Origin: a virus
Direction: 5' to 3' (one strand)
IMG/VR virus record: IMGVR_UViG_3300027141_000003
Coordinates: 1-64,000 of that record
DNA length: 64,000 nucleotides
Shown here piece by piece: positions 12,440-19,068 of this stretch. The translations under genes and the position numbers were made by a program. How positions within the stretch are numbered: position 1 is the stretch's first letter; the number at the start of each line of letters is the position of its first letter. Below the pieces are notes generated by a model, which did no database searches, was not told the origin of the DNA, and saw only the letters and a program-made list of their open reading frames with translations.

Positions 12440-12610
12440 TTAACTACTTAAATCTTGAATATAGTGGCATTGGCATACCCCTATGACTGCGTAGCCTTGT
12501 TTAGCTATTTCAGCCACATCTGTATACTTGGCCTTATTTGTGCAGTAATGGCATTTCTCGTCCTTTGGATCAATATCCATATAGGCTTCAAGGTTGTCTA
12601 GTATTCCCAT
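12440..12610 (-). CDS. Small zinc-binding protein
   Basis: This 56-residue protein begins MGILDNLEAYMDIDPKDEKC and contains CHYC (residues 20-23) and CQCH (about 47-50), a plausible Cys/His zinc site of about 30 residues. AAAGGGGAACG precedes the start. It was found by reading the minus strand because it is shorter than 60 residues. Confidence 0.6.
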   Translation of the reverse strand: MGILDNLEAYMDIDPKDEKCHYCTNKAKYTDVAEIAKQGYAVIGVCQCHYIQDLSS

Positions 12611-12640
12611 TATCGTTCCCCTTTATTACATTAGATATCT

Positions 12641-12649
12641 ATTGTAGCA
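12641..12649 (-). promoter_or_regulatory. Extended -10 promoter
   Basis: On the minus strand TGC followed directly by TACAAT (12646-12641), the same AATGCTAYAAT form seen in front of several other minus-strand genes. It precedes the 56-residue zinc protein. Confidence 0.55.
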
Positions 12650-12654
12650 TTTAT

Positions 12655-12834
12655 TTATTCGTGGAGATCTGGACTCATCCATAGATCACCTATGATAATG
12701 GTATATCTTAATTTCAGTTGAGTAGAACTACATTTAAGACATTTAGGTATGTAGCTTATTTCGTGTGATAATTCTAAATACAACTCGGCTTTACATTTAC
12801 ATATAAAGGAATAAGTATAGTCTCCTGCTACCAT
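12655..12834 (-). CDS. Small zinc-ribbon protein
   Basis: This 59-residue protein begins MVAGDYTYSFICKCKAELYL with CKC near residue 12 and CLKC near residue 32, then ends in WMSPDLHE. It overlaps the end of the gene upstream by 7 nt, suggesting coupling. Zinc binding is inferred. Confidence 0.55.
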   Translation of the reverse strand: MVAGDYTYSFICKCKAELYLELSHEISYIPKCLKCSSTQLKLRYTIIIGDLWMSPDLHE

Positions 12835-13031
12835 AGCTCATCTGGATTGAATTCGGATCTATCCTTTACCCGCTTCCATTTACCATAAAGATTAGGTTCT
12901 TCTGATCCTATATACTCCTGACCCGTCTCTAAATCAATTAGAAGCCATTTACTTGGAGCCTTGGTATGTATTGTTAGGTCTACTGCTTTATCGGTTTCTG
13001 GAACTTCTGTTCCGTTTAAAAGCTTTCTCAC
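12828..13031 (-). CDS. Small protein, unknown
   Basis: This 67-residue protein starts at GTG 13031, which forms a 4-nt GTGA overlap with the stop of the gene before it; the upstream in-frame ATG at 13073 would overlap that gene by 46 nt. The sequence (RKLLNGTEVPETDKAVDL, then APSKWLLIDLETGQEYIG) reads as a beta-rich fold with a conserved-looking WLLIDLETG strand. Function unknown. Confidence 0.65.
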   Translation of the reverse strand: MRKLLNGTEVPETDKAVDLTIHTKAPSKWLLIDLETGQEYIGSEEPNLYGKWKRVKDRSEFNPDELW

Positions 13032-13168
13032 ACTGCTGGTTGCCTTGGTATGGTAACTAAACAATAAAGGCATACATCATAGTCTGAGCCAGTATAAGGG
13101 CAAGACCCTATGTGCTTTAGTCTATGGCCCTTAAATCGGCATACAATAGATTTAAGTCTATTAATCAC
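13028..13168 (-). CDS. Small zinc-binding protein
   Basis: This 46-residue protein starts at GTG 13168 by GTGA overlap with the preceding gene. It has GHRLKHIGSCPYTGSDYD and then CLYC, together a CxxC-type zinc site with a preceding Cys at residue 10. The HR...CPYTG...CxxC pattern is common in actinophage hypothetical proteins as I recall. Confidence 0.55.
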   Translation of the reverse strand: MINRLKSIVCRFKGHRLKHIGSCPYTGSDYDVCLYCLVTIPRQPAV

Positions 13169-13422
13169 TCAAAGTCCCTTTGGTTTTCCAATAGTTTATT
13201 TATGTCTAACTTTTTATCGTTAGACCAATGTATGTAAGATCTAATATAGACTATGGCATAGGCTATAGCTGAGAATATGAATCCATATTGATCAGTAATT
13301 AAAGCATATGCAATCCATAATACTTCATTGAATAGAAGCACAAACCATCCCCATATTGTCTTTCGACCAACAAAGTATATGCCTGCTACGCCAATAACGG
13401 CTAATACATATGACCACATCAT
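13165..13422 (-). CDS. Membrane protein with three helices
   Basis: This 85-residue protein has three hydrophobic segments (about residues 3-20, 24-41 and 45-65) and a charged C-terminal tail (NDKKLDINKLLENQRDFE). It overlaps both neighbours by 4 nt. It might be a PnuC-like or holin-like protein, but no signature confirms either. Confidence 0.65.
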   Translation of the reverse strand: MMWSYVLAVIGVAGIYFVGRKTIWGWFVLLFNEVLWIAYALITDQYGFIFSAIAYAIVYIRSYIHWSNDKKLDINKLLENQRDFE

Positions 13423-13694
13423 TTAGGTTCAGCCTCTTCTCTTGCCCACTGGTCTTCCCATAATCCCATCAATGATTCGTTTCCAATATCGTCAAAGTAA
13501 TAACGCTTGGCGTTACTGTTGTATGTCCAGCCATACCATCTATCGCCTTCCGCCCAAGTTAGATTAGTTGGTCCTTCTTCTTCGTGTTGTTTAAGGATGC
13601 GTAGCAATTCATCATTGTCATGAACAACCGCCTCAATTGCATCTCTGAGGCGCTTAGGACGCATAAGGTATTTTTCTACAAAATTAACTAACAT
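13419..13694 (-). CDS. Small protein, unknown
   Basis: This 91-residue protein begins MLVNFVEKYLMRPKRLRD. It has a basic N-terminal helix and an aromatic middle (WAEGDRWYGWTYNSNAKRYYF is the core, Trp/Tyr-rich). GCGGCGGGAAG lies upstream. It is coupled to the membrane-protein gene by ATGA overlap. Confidence 0.65.
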   Translation of the reverse strand: MLVNFVEKYLMRPKRLRDAIEAVVHDNDELLRILKQHEEEGPTNLTWAEGDRWYGWTYNSNAKRYYFDDIGNESLMGLWEDQWAREEAEPK

Positions 13695-13705
13695 TTTCTA
13701 TCTTC

Positions 13706-13731
13706 CCGCCGCACTTTTCTATTCACTATTC
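13706..13731 (-). repeat. Short repeat, copy 2 (CCGCCGCACTTTT type)
   Basis: CCGCCGCACTTTTCTATTCA and the following ACTATTC match copy 1 at 12400. This copy overlaps the last codons of the 46-residue membrane protein and serves as the upstream region of the 91-residue gene. Confidence 0.5.
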
Positions 13732-13866
13732 TAGGTCAATATCTTCTTCTATATCGAATAAATTATAATCGATATTCCTTAATTGATTAAAGCTAATATA
13801 TGCTAGATATCCCACAATAGCAATACCTGCTGCAAATGCCAAAAGGCTAATTGTTTTGTTATTCAT
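13726..13866 (-). CDS. Small single-span membrane protein
   Basis: This 46-residue protein begins MNNKTISLLAFAAGIAIVGY, one strongly hydrophobic helix, followed by an acidic cytoplasmic or external tail (FDIEEDIDLE). CAGGAAGAAG precedes the start. It lies behind a canonical promoter. Function unknown. Confidence 0.6.
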   Translation of the reverse strand: MNNKTISLLAFAAGIAIVGYLAYISFNQLRNIDYNLFDIEEDIDLE

Positions 13867-13894
13867 TGTGACAGTCTTCTTCCTGTAGTATTCT

Positions 13895-13924
13895 ATTATA
13901 TAACACTGTCTAGGACATTGTCAA
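13895..13924 (-). promoter_or_regulatory. Canonical leftward promoter
   Basis: On the minus strand TTGACA (13924-13919), an 18-bp spacer and TATAAT (13900-13895). It lies within the last codons of the 28-residue gene upstream and would drive the membrane-protein operon. Confidence 0.75.
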
Positions 13925-13982
13925 TAGCATCGTCTATTGTTTTGTCGTGCTCTTTTGAGCAATTACCGCATTCTTTACACAT
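13896..13982 (-). CDS. Very short Cys-rich peptide
   Basis: This 28-residue frame (MCKECGNCSKEHDKTIDDAI then DNVLDSVI) follows TTGGAG at good spacing. Three cysteines and a His in the first ten residues could bind zinc. Its 3' half encodes the promoter above, so the peptide may be incidental. Confidence 0.4.
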   Translation of the reverse strand: MCKECGNCSKEHDKTIDDAIDNVLDSVI

Positions 13983-13999
13983 AAAACTCCAATAAAGAT

Positions 14000-14032
14000 C
14001 CCCACCAGCCCTGCGTTTGCAGGGCAGTGGGG
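14000..14032 (-). terminator. Strong hairpin after the minus-strand gene at 14042
   Basis: CCCCAC (14000-14005) pairs with GTGGGG (14027-14032) and, inside, GCCCTGC pairs with GCAGGGC around GTTT. On the minus strand it is 9 nt after a stop codon and is followed by a short T-rich stretch. Likely terminator. Confidence 0.7.
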
Positions 14033-14041
14033 AATACTTAA

Positions 14042-14260
14042 TTAAACTTTCTTCGGCCTACCAGATTTCTTTTGACCAAGTACGGTTTCTCTTCTGATAC
14101 CGTGCTTATTTGTATCAACCTTGGTTGGTGGTCTTGGACCAGAAAACCCAGATTTAAATTTACCCTGTGTAGGCTTTTTTCTTTCTACTTCTTGAGATGT
14201 TACTGCGCCAGATGGTTGATTATTTGGCGGAGTAGCCATACCTGTGCCGTTTTCACTCAT
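14042..14260 (-). CDS. Basic, disordered small protein
   Basis: This 72-residue protein begins MSENGTGMATPPNNQPSGAV and is rich in Pro, Gly, Lys and Arg, with an end like an AT-hook (KKSGRPKKV: GRP flanked by Lys). It probably binds nucleic acid and has little fixed structure. It overlaps the upstream gene's stop in another frame. Confidence 0.6.
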   Translation of the reverse strand: MSENGTGMATPPNNQPSGAVTSQEVERKKPTQGKFKSGFSGPRPPTKVDTNKHGIRRETVLGQKKSGRPKKV

Positions 14261-14402
14261 TAATGAATTGTCTTGTCTGCTCAGGTGTTGAAGTCATGTT
14301 TAATGTTAAACCTGATTCACCATCTCTTGAAACATCATTGATAGTTACTGGAACAATACCAGTTTCGCTACCCAATGCTTCGCAACCACATTCAACGCAC
14401 AC
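14253..14402 (-). CDS. Small Cys-rich protein
   Basis: This 49-residue frame begins at GTG 14402 (VCVECGCEALGSETGIVPVT) and ends INE before the stop that overlaps the next gene. Three cysteines in CVECGC suggest metal binding. No upstream start codon is available in frame because a stop lies at 14411-14409. Confidence 0.5.
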   Translation of the reverse strand: MCVECGCEALGSETGIVPVTINDVSRDGESGLTLNMTSTPEQTRQFINE

Positions 14403-14404
14403 TA

Positions 14405-14563
14405 TTACTTACCGTTGTTTCCAAGTCCTGCGCCATCTTGTGATGACTTGTCTGTTGCTGGGAAAGCTGATGCTGGTGCCTGTCCTGTTGGATTTAGATC
14501 CAAGTTGTTTGTCGCTCCTGGCTTTGTTTCGTTAAAGCCTGTTAAGTTAATTCCGTCTGACAT
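14405..14563 (-). CDS. Small disordered protein
   Basis: This 52-residue protein begins MSDGINLTGFNETKPGATNN and is low-complexity in Gly, Ala, Asn and Pro. The start follows AGGAGAATAAC, a strong ribosome-binding site. It may be a small structural or scaffold-related peptide; no evidence beyond composition. Confidence 0.6.
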   Translation of the reverse strand: MSDGINLTGFNETKPGATNNLDLNPTGQAPASAFPATDKSSQDGAGLGNNGK

Positions 14564-14588
14564 GTTATTCTCCTATAGGTTTATTATT

Positions 14589-14628
14589 TAGATGGGTCTA
14601 GAAATCCATCTATATGACTATTATAGCA
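14589..14628 (-). promoter_or_regulatory. Extended -10 promoter with leader hairpin
   Basis: On the minus strand TGC-TATAAT (14628-14620), then a leader hairpin with TAGATGG (14612-14606) and CCATCTA (14595-14589). The same -10 plus GATGG/CCATC leader is in front of the probable SSB gene (45152-45183). Confidence 0.6.
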
Positions 14629-14644
14629 TTTATTTTTTAATAGA

Positions 14645-15262
14645 CTAAGTCCTAATTGAGTAGAATGTTATTAGATTTATTCTATTGCCAGAGGTAATTT
14701 CTGTTACCTGATGGGGTAGGGTATCGTCTCCCACAAAACAGATAAAAGTACCCTTTTTAGGCTTTATTGAAATGTTGTGTTGTGGGAACTCTAGGAGCCC
14801 GCCTTCATATTCATCGCTTAAATACAAAAGCCCAGAATGGTCATTAGCCTGATCTTCTAGCCAATTGTCGTGGTGCAAAGCATTGGCTGCCCCAGTTTCC
14901 ATAAAACAATACATCATATGCTTCATATATATATTTTTTTTAAATATATCAGACACTGCTTTTTCTTGTAAAAGCGCTACGCCAGTCAAGAGATCTTTTG
15001 CCAGATCATTATCTCCATCATAAGGTAGTATTTTATTATTTGCGGAAAGCTCTTCTTTCCGATAAGAATGTGCGTATGCTGGCCCCGCAGACATTCCTTT
15101 TTTCCAAAAATCTTTACTAGATCCAGCTCCATAGTCGCCATTTCCTTCTTCCCAGCTAGGACTATTTACTAAGTTTTTAGAAAAACTTTCTGCTAAAAAA
15201 TCACATGTTTGTTCTGATAAAAAATTTTCTAAAACAAAAACTTTATCAGATAGTATTTGCAT
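14645..15262 (-). CDS. 2OG-Fe(II) oxygenase, P4H-like, second of a tandem pair
   Basis: This 205-residue protein resembles the small prolyl-4-hydroxylase-like 2-oxoglutarate/Fe(II) dioxygenases. Visible residues are the HHDNW metal pair (His-x-Asp, about residues 128-132), the distal metal His in TLPHQV (about 184) and Arg in GNRINLITFY (about 194) for 2OG. Such enzymes hydroxylate proteins, sugars or nucleobases; the substrate here is not known. The start abuts the stop of its paralogue 15263-15787 with no gap, so the two are co-translated. Confidence 0.75.
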   Translation of the reverse strand: MQILSDKVFVLENFLSEQTCDFLAESFSKNLVNSPSWEEGNGDYGAGSSKDFWKKGMSAGPAYAHSYRKEELSANNKILPYDGDNDLAKDLLTGVALLQEKAVSDIFKKNIYMKHMMYCFMETGAANALHHDNWLEDQANDHSGLLYLSDEYEGGLLEFPQHNISIKPKKGTFICFVGDDTLPHQVTEITSGNRINLITFYSIRT

Positions 15263-15787
15263 TTATCCGATTACAGACAATCTTATTCTAGTTGGCCAAA
15301 AAAATCCAACAAAGGCATTTCTGCTGCCAGACTTAACAACTTTTACTTCGTGCATCAATGATTCTTCTCCTCTAAAAAATATAAAGGTTCCCTTTTTAGG
15401 CTTTATCAATAAATCTTGATCTGGAAAATTAAGCTCTCCGCCTTCATATTCTTCGTTAATATAAAACAAGCTTGACACATCTTCTTGCCCATTTTCAATA
15501 TAGTTGTCCCAATGCAATGGGTTTACTGCTCCAGGAACCATTACGCTATGAAATAATGTTTTAAGCTCCATTGGCTCCCCATAGTGATCCGATATCTCTT
15601 TGCCCATTCGTTTAACAATTTGCAAGAGGAGTGTATCCTTTTCATAAAACTCTTTAATTTCTTTTTCAGATATCCCGAATCCAGTTTTTACAAAAGGGTC
15701 TGCTGCGTCCCATATTTTCTTGTTGTAATGGTCAAAAAGATCATCACACTCTTGGGTAGATACAAAATTTTCTAAGACATTTATCAT
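15263..15787 (-). CDS. 2OG-Fe(II) oxygenase, P4H-like, first of a tandem pair
   Basis: This 174-residue protein has the same fold signature as its neighbour: LHWDNY (His-x-Asp, about residues 96-98), distal His in LMHEV (about 148) and Arg in SGSRNAFVGFF (about 157). Both share IKPKKGTFIxF just before the distal His. The two proteins diverge elsewhere, so they are an old duplication or two separate acquisitions. Substrate unknown; a virion protein or polysaccharide is possible. Confidence 0.75.
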   Translation of the reverse strand: MINVLENFVSTQECDDLFDHYNKKIWDAADPFVKTGFGISEKEIKEFYEKDTLLLQIVKRMGKEISDHYGEPMELKTLFHSVMVPGAVNPLHWDNYIENGQEDVSSLFYINEEYEGGELNFPDQDLLIKPKKGTFIFFRGEESLMHEVKVVKSGSRNAFVGFFWPTRIRLSVIG

Positions 15788-15906
15788 TTTCTATACTTTT
15801 CATGCCAACAATCTTCACAGATCATAATGTATTTACTTTCTGTGTTTGTTATTCGGGATGCAGTGTTGCTGCACCCCGCTATCTCACAAATTTGTTCTTT
15901 AGACAT
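15784..15906 (-). CDS. Small Cys-rich protein
   Basis: This 40-residue protein begins MSKEQICEIAGCSNTASRIT and has four cysteines (CEIAGC and CEDC), a likely zinc site. It overlaps the oxygenase gene as ATGA and the upstream gene as TAATG, so it belongs to this operon. Confidence 0.55.
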   Translation of the reverse strand: MSKEQICEIAGCSNTASRITNTESKYIMICEDCWHEKYRK

Positions 15907-16061
15907 TACTTCTTTTTAGTAGTATTTTTGACTGCAGTTTTCTTTGCTGTAGCCTTTTTCTTTACTGGGGCTTTCTTCTTGGCTGGCGCCTTCTTAGGCT
16001 CTTCTCCAAGCATTGCCTTTACTTGTTGCTCTAGCAACCATAATCTTAGCTTATTAAACAT
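15906..16061 (-). CDS. Histone-H1-like Lys/Ala/Pro-rich peptide
   Basis: This 51-residue protein has an amphipathic N-terminal helix (MFNKLRLWLLEQQVKAMLGE) and then PAKKKAPVKKKATAKKTAVK, the repeat style of bacterial histone-H1-like tails and mycobacterial HupB tails. It could coat phage or host DNA, or help attach another protein to it. The start overlaps the gene downstream as TAATG. Confidence 0.6.
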   Translation of the reverse strand: MFNKLRLWLLEQQVKAMLGEEPKKAPAKKKAPVKKKATAKKTAVKNTTKKK

Positions 16062-16214
16062 TTAATCCCTATCTATTTTGTAAGTAATATAGTCTATTAC
16101 TTGTTTTGGTGTCCAGTCATCTGGAAACTCAAAGTTATTTATTTGATCTACTATTGATTTAGTATATTTTTTTTGAAAATATTCTTCTAGTTTGTAGGTC
16201 TCATTTTCTGCCAT
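16062..16214 (-). CDS. Short helical protein, unknown
   Basis: This 50-residue protein begins MAENETYKLEEYFQKKYTKS and contains WTPKQVIDYITYKI, a helix typical of small phage head or tail accessory proteins. Function unknown. Confidence 0.55.
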   Translation of the reverse strand: MAENETYKLEEYFQKKYTKSIVDQINNFEFPDDWTPKQVIDYITYKIDRD

Positions 16215-16236
16215 ATCTTATTTTAGCATTTATACG

Positions 16237-16272
16237 TTAAAGGGGCAAGACCCTTGGGCCCCGCCCCTTTAA
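16237..16272. terminator. Bidirectional-looking terminator
   Basis: TTAAAGGGGC (16237-16246) and GCCCCTTTAA (16263-16272) form a perfect 10-bp stem. It lies after the stop of the 344-residue gene on the minus strand. Confidence 0.7.
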
Positions 16273-16281
16273 TTAAGTTAT

Positions 16282-17316
16282 TTACTTCTTTAGTGCAACC
16301 TTTAGCTTAGGGAACTTCTTGTTCCACTTTGTTGCCAAGGCATTGTATTCCGCCTTGTATGTAGCCTTAGCAAGATCTGCTGCTGCTTTTGCTGTTACTG
16401 CATCGGCTGCTGCTTTTGATGTTGCTGTAGCAGAATCTAATGCACGTCCAGCTTTTTCTGCTGCTAGAGCATCTTGTGCTGCTTTGAGTGCTGCATTAGC
16501 TGTTGCTAATTCTGCATTCTTTGCTGCTAGTTCTGCTAGAACATCACGCACTACAATTGTAGCACTTACAGAACCGACTGGCGCTGCTAAACCTGTTACG
16601 GCTGTTGCTACTGTTGCATACGCAACTACTGTTACTGAACCAGTTGCAGGTACTGTTACTGTCTGCTCTTTTGTTCCAACAGTTGCTACTGCTGTGTCAG
16701 TTGTTAGCGCTGTTGCCAGTGCTGCTCCAGAACTTGAAACCAAAGTATTAATTGTGGCTCCACCCTTTGCATTACCGAACACGTCAAATCCAGATACCTT
16801 AAGCACCTGTGATGTACCTGCTGCTGCTGATGCAGGAGCGGTTAGTGTAATTGAGTTCAAAGCACCTGCGGTACCTTGTACATAATAAACTGTTGTAGTT
16901 CCAGCACGAGTAATCGATACTGATCCTACTGCTGTACTTTTAGTATATACATAAAAGTCTGCTGATGTTCCAGTTCCTGTTGCAATTGATAGCGTTGAGG
17001 TTCCAGATGATGCTGTTACTGCTGCACCAGTTGCTGCTAGAGCAGGAACAAGTGTTGCATTTACTGCAACTGCTGTTACTGCTGTTCCAGTGTCTACGCC
17101 TGTTACGGCAATCTTCAATGCATCTGCTGCATCTACACTGTTATCTGCTGGTACTGGTAGTGATACAGGAGTTGTTACTACTGTTCCACCTGTTGCTGCA
17201 GTTCCCGCCACCGTTAGGGTGACAGTTCCAGCATTAGCCTGAGCTGCTGGCGATACAAGCATTGTGCTAGTCAGGGCTGCAGCGATGATTAGCGATACTT
17301 TCTTAAATGAGTTCAT
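16282..17316 (-). CDS. Secreted Ala/Thr/Val-rich surface protein
   Basis: This 344-residue protein has a clear Sec signal peptide (MNSFKKVSLIIAAALTSTML...SPAAQA-NAG) and a long beta-rich, Thr/Ala/Val-rich body (residues 30-255) like bacterial surface-layer or Ig-like proteins. The C-terminal third is a helix of Ala/Lys/Glu heptads (AELAAKNAELATANAALKAA) and a basic end (WNKKFPKLKVALKK). A phage-encoded secreted protein of this type is unusual; it may be displayed on the host surface before lysis or be part of a virion. GGAGAAC precedes the start. Codon use looks like the neighbours. Confidence 0.6.
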   Translation of the reverse strand: MNSFKKVSLIIAAALTSTMLVSPAAQANAGTVTLTVAGTAATGGTVVTTPVSLPVPADNSVDAADALKIAVTGVDTGTAVTAVAVNATLVPALAATGAAVTASSGTSTLSIATGTGTSADFYVYTKSTAVGSVSITRAGTTTVYYVQGTAGALNSITLTAPASAAAGTSQVLKVSGFDVFGNAKGGATINTLVSSSGAALATALTTDTAVATVGTKEQTVTVPATGSVTVVAYATVATAVTGLAAPVGSVSATIVVRDVLAELAAKNAELATANAALKAAQDALAAEKAGRALDSATATSKAAADAVTAKAAADLAKATYKAEYNALATKWNKKFPKLKVALKK

Positions 17317-17338
17317 TTAATTTGTTCTCCTTCTTACT

Positions 17339-17357
17339 CTAATTCTTTCTGAATTAG
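17339..17357. terminator. Inverted repeat between two minus-strand genes
   Basis: CTAATTC (17339-17345) and GAATTAG (17351-17357) pair perfectly around a 5-nt loop, 5 nt after the upstream stop. AT-rich stem and no clear T-run, so it is a weak terminator or an operator. Confidence 0.4.
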
Positions 17358-17361
17358 AATT

Positions 17362-17598
17362 CTAGTTTATGTATGAGTTCCGCCATTGTGACGGAGAGTG
17401 ATACTCTTCTATTTCTTTTTTCATTTCAATGCCATCATACATTCGAACAACGTGGATACATGGATCTTGACCTTCGTTAAATTCCGTATCTTCTTGCTCT
17501 GACATTGGTAGTCCATCGTGTGTGGTGCATACAGGAGGTCCGCACCAACCTTTATTAACCCCGTATGACATCCATTCATCAAACTCTAGTTCAGCCAT
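17362..17598 (-). CDS. Small Cys-containing protein, unknown
   Basis: This 78-residue acidic protein has WCGPPVCTTHDGLPMSEQE (about residues 18-36) and a later CIHVVRMYDG. The GPPVCxTHDGxP motif with a downstream Cys/His recurs in actinophage proteins as I recall; function unknown. It overlaps the thioredoxin gene by 13 nt, so co-expression is likely. Confidence 0.65.
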   Translation of the reverse strand: MAELEFDEWMSYGVNKGWCGPPVCTTHDGLPMSEQEDTEFNEGQDPCIHVVRMYDGIEMKKEIEEYHSPSQWRNSYIN

Positions 17599-17891
17599 TC
17601 TTCAAACTCCTTTAAAAGTTTATGCTTGGGCATTGCGCCTTGCACTTTGTGGACTGGCTTTCCATTCTTAAATAGTACCATAGTTGGAATTGATTGTACA
17701 GAGTATTCCTGTGTTTTTTCAGGATTCTCATCAACATTTAACTTTCCGACCCATAGACCACGCTCACTCGATATCTCGTCTAAGATTGGCGATACCATTT
17801 TGCATGGACCACACCATTCAGCCCAAAAATCAATAAGAACTAGCTTATGATTTTGTAGTACAGAATCAAAGGATTCATCTGTTACTATCAA
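17586..17891 (-). CDS. trxA: Thioredoxin
   Basis: This 101-residue protein is a full-length thioredoxin. It has the redox motif WCGPC at residues 26-30 in DFWAEWCGPCKM, the cis-Pro region SIPTMVLFKNGK (about residue 68) and normal family length. In the cytoplasm it would reduce disulfides, for instance as an electron donor for ribonucleotide reductase or, as in T7, as a polymerase processivity factor; neither partner is shown here. It overlaps both neighbours by a few bases. Confidence 0.9.
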   Translation of the reverse strand: MIVTDESFDSVLQNHKLVLIDFWAEWCGPCKMVSPILDEISSERGLWVGKLNVDENPEKTQEYSVQSIPTMVLFKNGKPVHKVQGAMPKHKLLKEFEEWLN

Positions 17892-18100
17892 TTTTTGTCC
17901 TTAAGGTCATCTGCTGCTTCGTTGAACTTATCCATAAACATTTTAACTACAAAATAAGAAGTTTCTGTAGCATTTTTATTTAGGTTAGCAATGCTTTCTT
18001 CCGACTGCTGATCTTGAGGCATAGCGTTAAACCACTTCTGGAATAACGCTGTGCCTACGTCCTGAATAATTGATTCAAGGACTGTCATTCTCTTATCCAT
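17888..18100 (-). CDS. Small helical protein, unknown
   Basis: This 70-residue protein begins MDKRMTVLESIIQDVGTALF. It is all-helical and acidic at the end (NEAADDLKDKN) and overlaps the thioredoxin gene by ATGA and the protease gene by 8 nt. No family recognised. Confidence 0.65.
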   Translation of the reverse strand: MDKRMTVLESIIQDVGTALFQKWFNAMPQDQQSEESIANLNKNATETSYFVVKMFMDKFNEAADDLKDKN

Positions 18101-19028
18101 TAATCGCCTTTGTTAAATCAAACAAGTTTCCAAAGGAAGCTGGAAACTTTTTACCTCTATTAATTTTTGTAGATGTTGAGTGTATTAAATCAGTTAACTG
18201 TTTAACTGTATATCCTGGCTTAGACTGCTTCAACGCAATCCATTGGGATGCAGCAATTTGAGCAGATACAGAAGTTCCAGCAGCATTTTTAATTACATTG
18301 CCTGGATATATAGCTTTAGTGTTGCCTAAAGAATAAAAATCTGTTAACAATTGATCAGAGTTACTGATTAAGTCTATGCCATTCTTAGAACCAGACCCAA
18401 TTGCAAATGATTCTGGGATACAAGAAGGCCAATCAATTCTATTGTAATTACGACCATTTCCTGTTGGGAAAAAAGATGGAATGCCAGAAGACAGCAGGTT
18501 ATTAATTGATTTTTGTGTATTTGGGGTAGATGGGCAGTAATGTCCTGCACCTGAAATATTGCTGTCGCCTAAAGACATAGAAACTGCTTGGATATTGAAT
18601 CTATCCTTGTTGGCATAAACCCAATCTAAAGCAGAGTATACTGTTTTTTCACCAGTAATTTGTCGATCAAGATTGATGTTCTGTCCGATAACTCTAACAA
18701 AAACAATATTCATGTTAGGGTTTGCAGCAATTGCTACTGAAGCCATTTGAGTTCCGTGATCAAATCCATTTTTTGTAATAGATGCCAGTGGAAGCGTTGA
18801 GGATCCTGGACCTTCCATAAAAGATTGTCCGTTTGGGCAAGTTGTCCACTCTAATATACAAACTTCGTATATGAGTTTTTCTTTAATAGATGGGATAGAT
18901 GTATCCAAAGCTGTGTCAAGAATTGCAAGAGTAGGGGTTGTAACAGTCCTATTCTTTATGTTAGCGTGTGATGTTGCTGGTACGGTTAATGCTAGGGCTA
19001 ATATGCCCACTACTATTTTTTTATTCAT
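18093..19028 (-). CDS. Secreted subtilisin-like serine protease (S8)
   Basis: This 311-residue protein carries a signal peptide (MNKKIVVGILALALTVPATSHA) and a compact subtilase domain. The catalytic triad is visible: Asp in LAILDTALD (about residue 38), His in DHGTQMAS (about 90) and Ser in GTSVSAQ (about 251); the oxyanion Asn is in PTGNGRN (about 192). The domain starts right after the signal peptide, so no long prodomain is present. It would cleave proteins outside the cytoplasm. A leaderless-type promoter (TTGACA-17-TATTAT) ends 6 nt before the ATG. Confidence 0.85.
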   Translation of the reverse strand: MNKKIVVGILALALTVPATSHANIKNRTVTTPTLAILDTALDTSIPSIKEKLIYEVCILEWTTCPNGQSFMEGPGSSTLPLASITKNGFDHGTQMASVAIAANPNMNIVFVRVIGQNINLDRQITGEKTVYSALDWVYANKDRFNIQAVSMSLGDSNISGAGHYCPSTPNTQKSINNLLSSGIPSFFPTGNGRNYNRIDWPSCIPESFAIGSGSKNGIDLISNSDQLLTDFYSLGNTKAIYPGNVIKNAAGTSVSAQIAASQWIALKQSKPGYTVKQLTDLIHSTSTKINRGKKFPASFGNLFDLTKAING

Positions 19029-19034
19029 ATGTAC

Positions 19035-19063
19035 ATAATACTAAATATGTTAAATCCTGTCAA
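19035..19063 (-). promoter_or_regulatory. Leaderless promoter of the subtilase gene
   Basis: On the minus strand TTGACA (19063-19058), a 17-bp spacer and TATTAT (19040-19035); the ATG at 19028 is 6 nt downstream, the distance expected when transcription starts at the A of ATG. Confidence 0.75.
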
Positions 19064-19068
19064 GGGGT

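Noticed and set aside
16319-16885. Long open frames antisense to the Ala/Thr-rich genes (16319-16885, 24214-24573, 26584-26910, 55494-55979)
   Set aside because: They are mirror frames caused by the skewed codon composition of Ala/Val/Thr-rich proteins, with no ribosome-binding sites.
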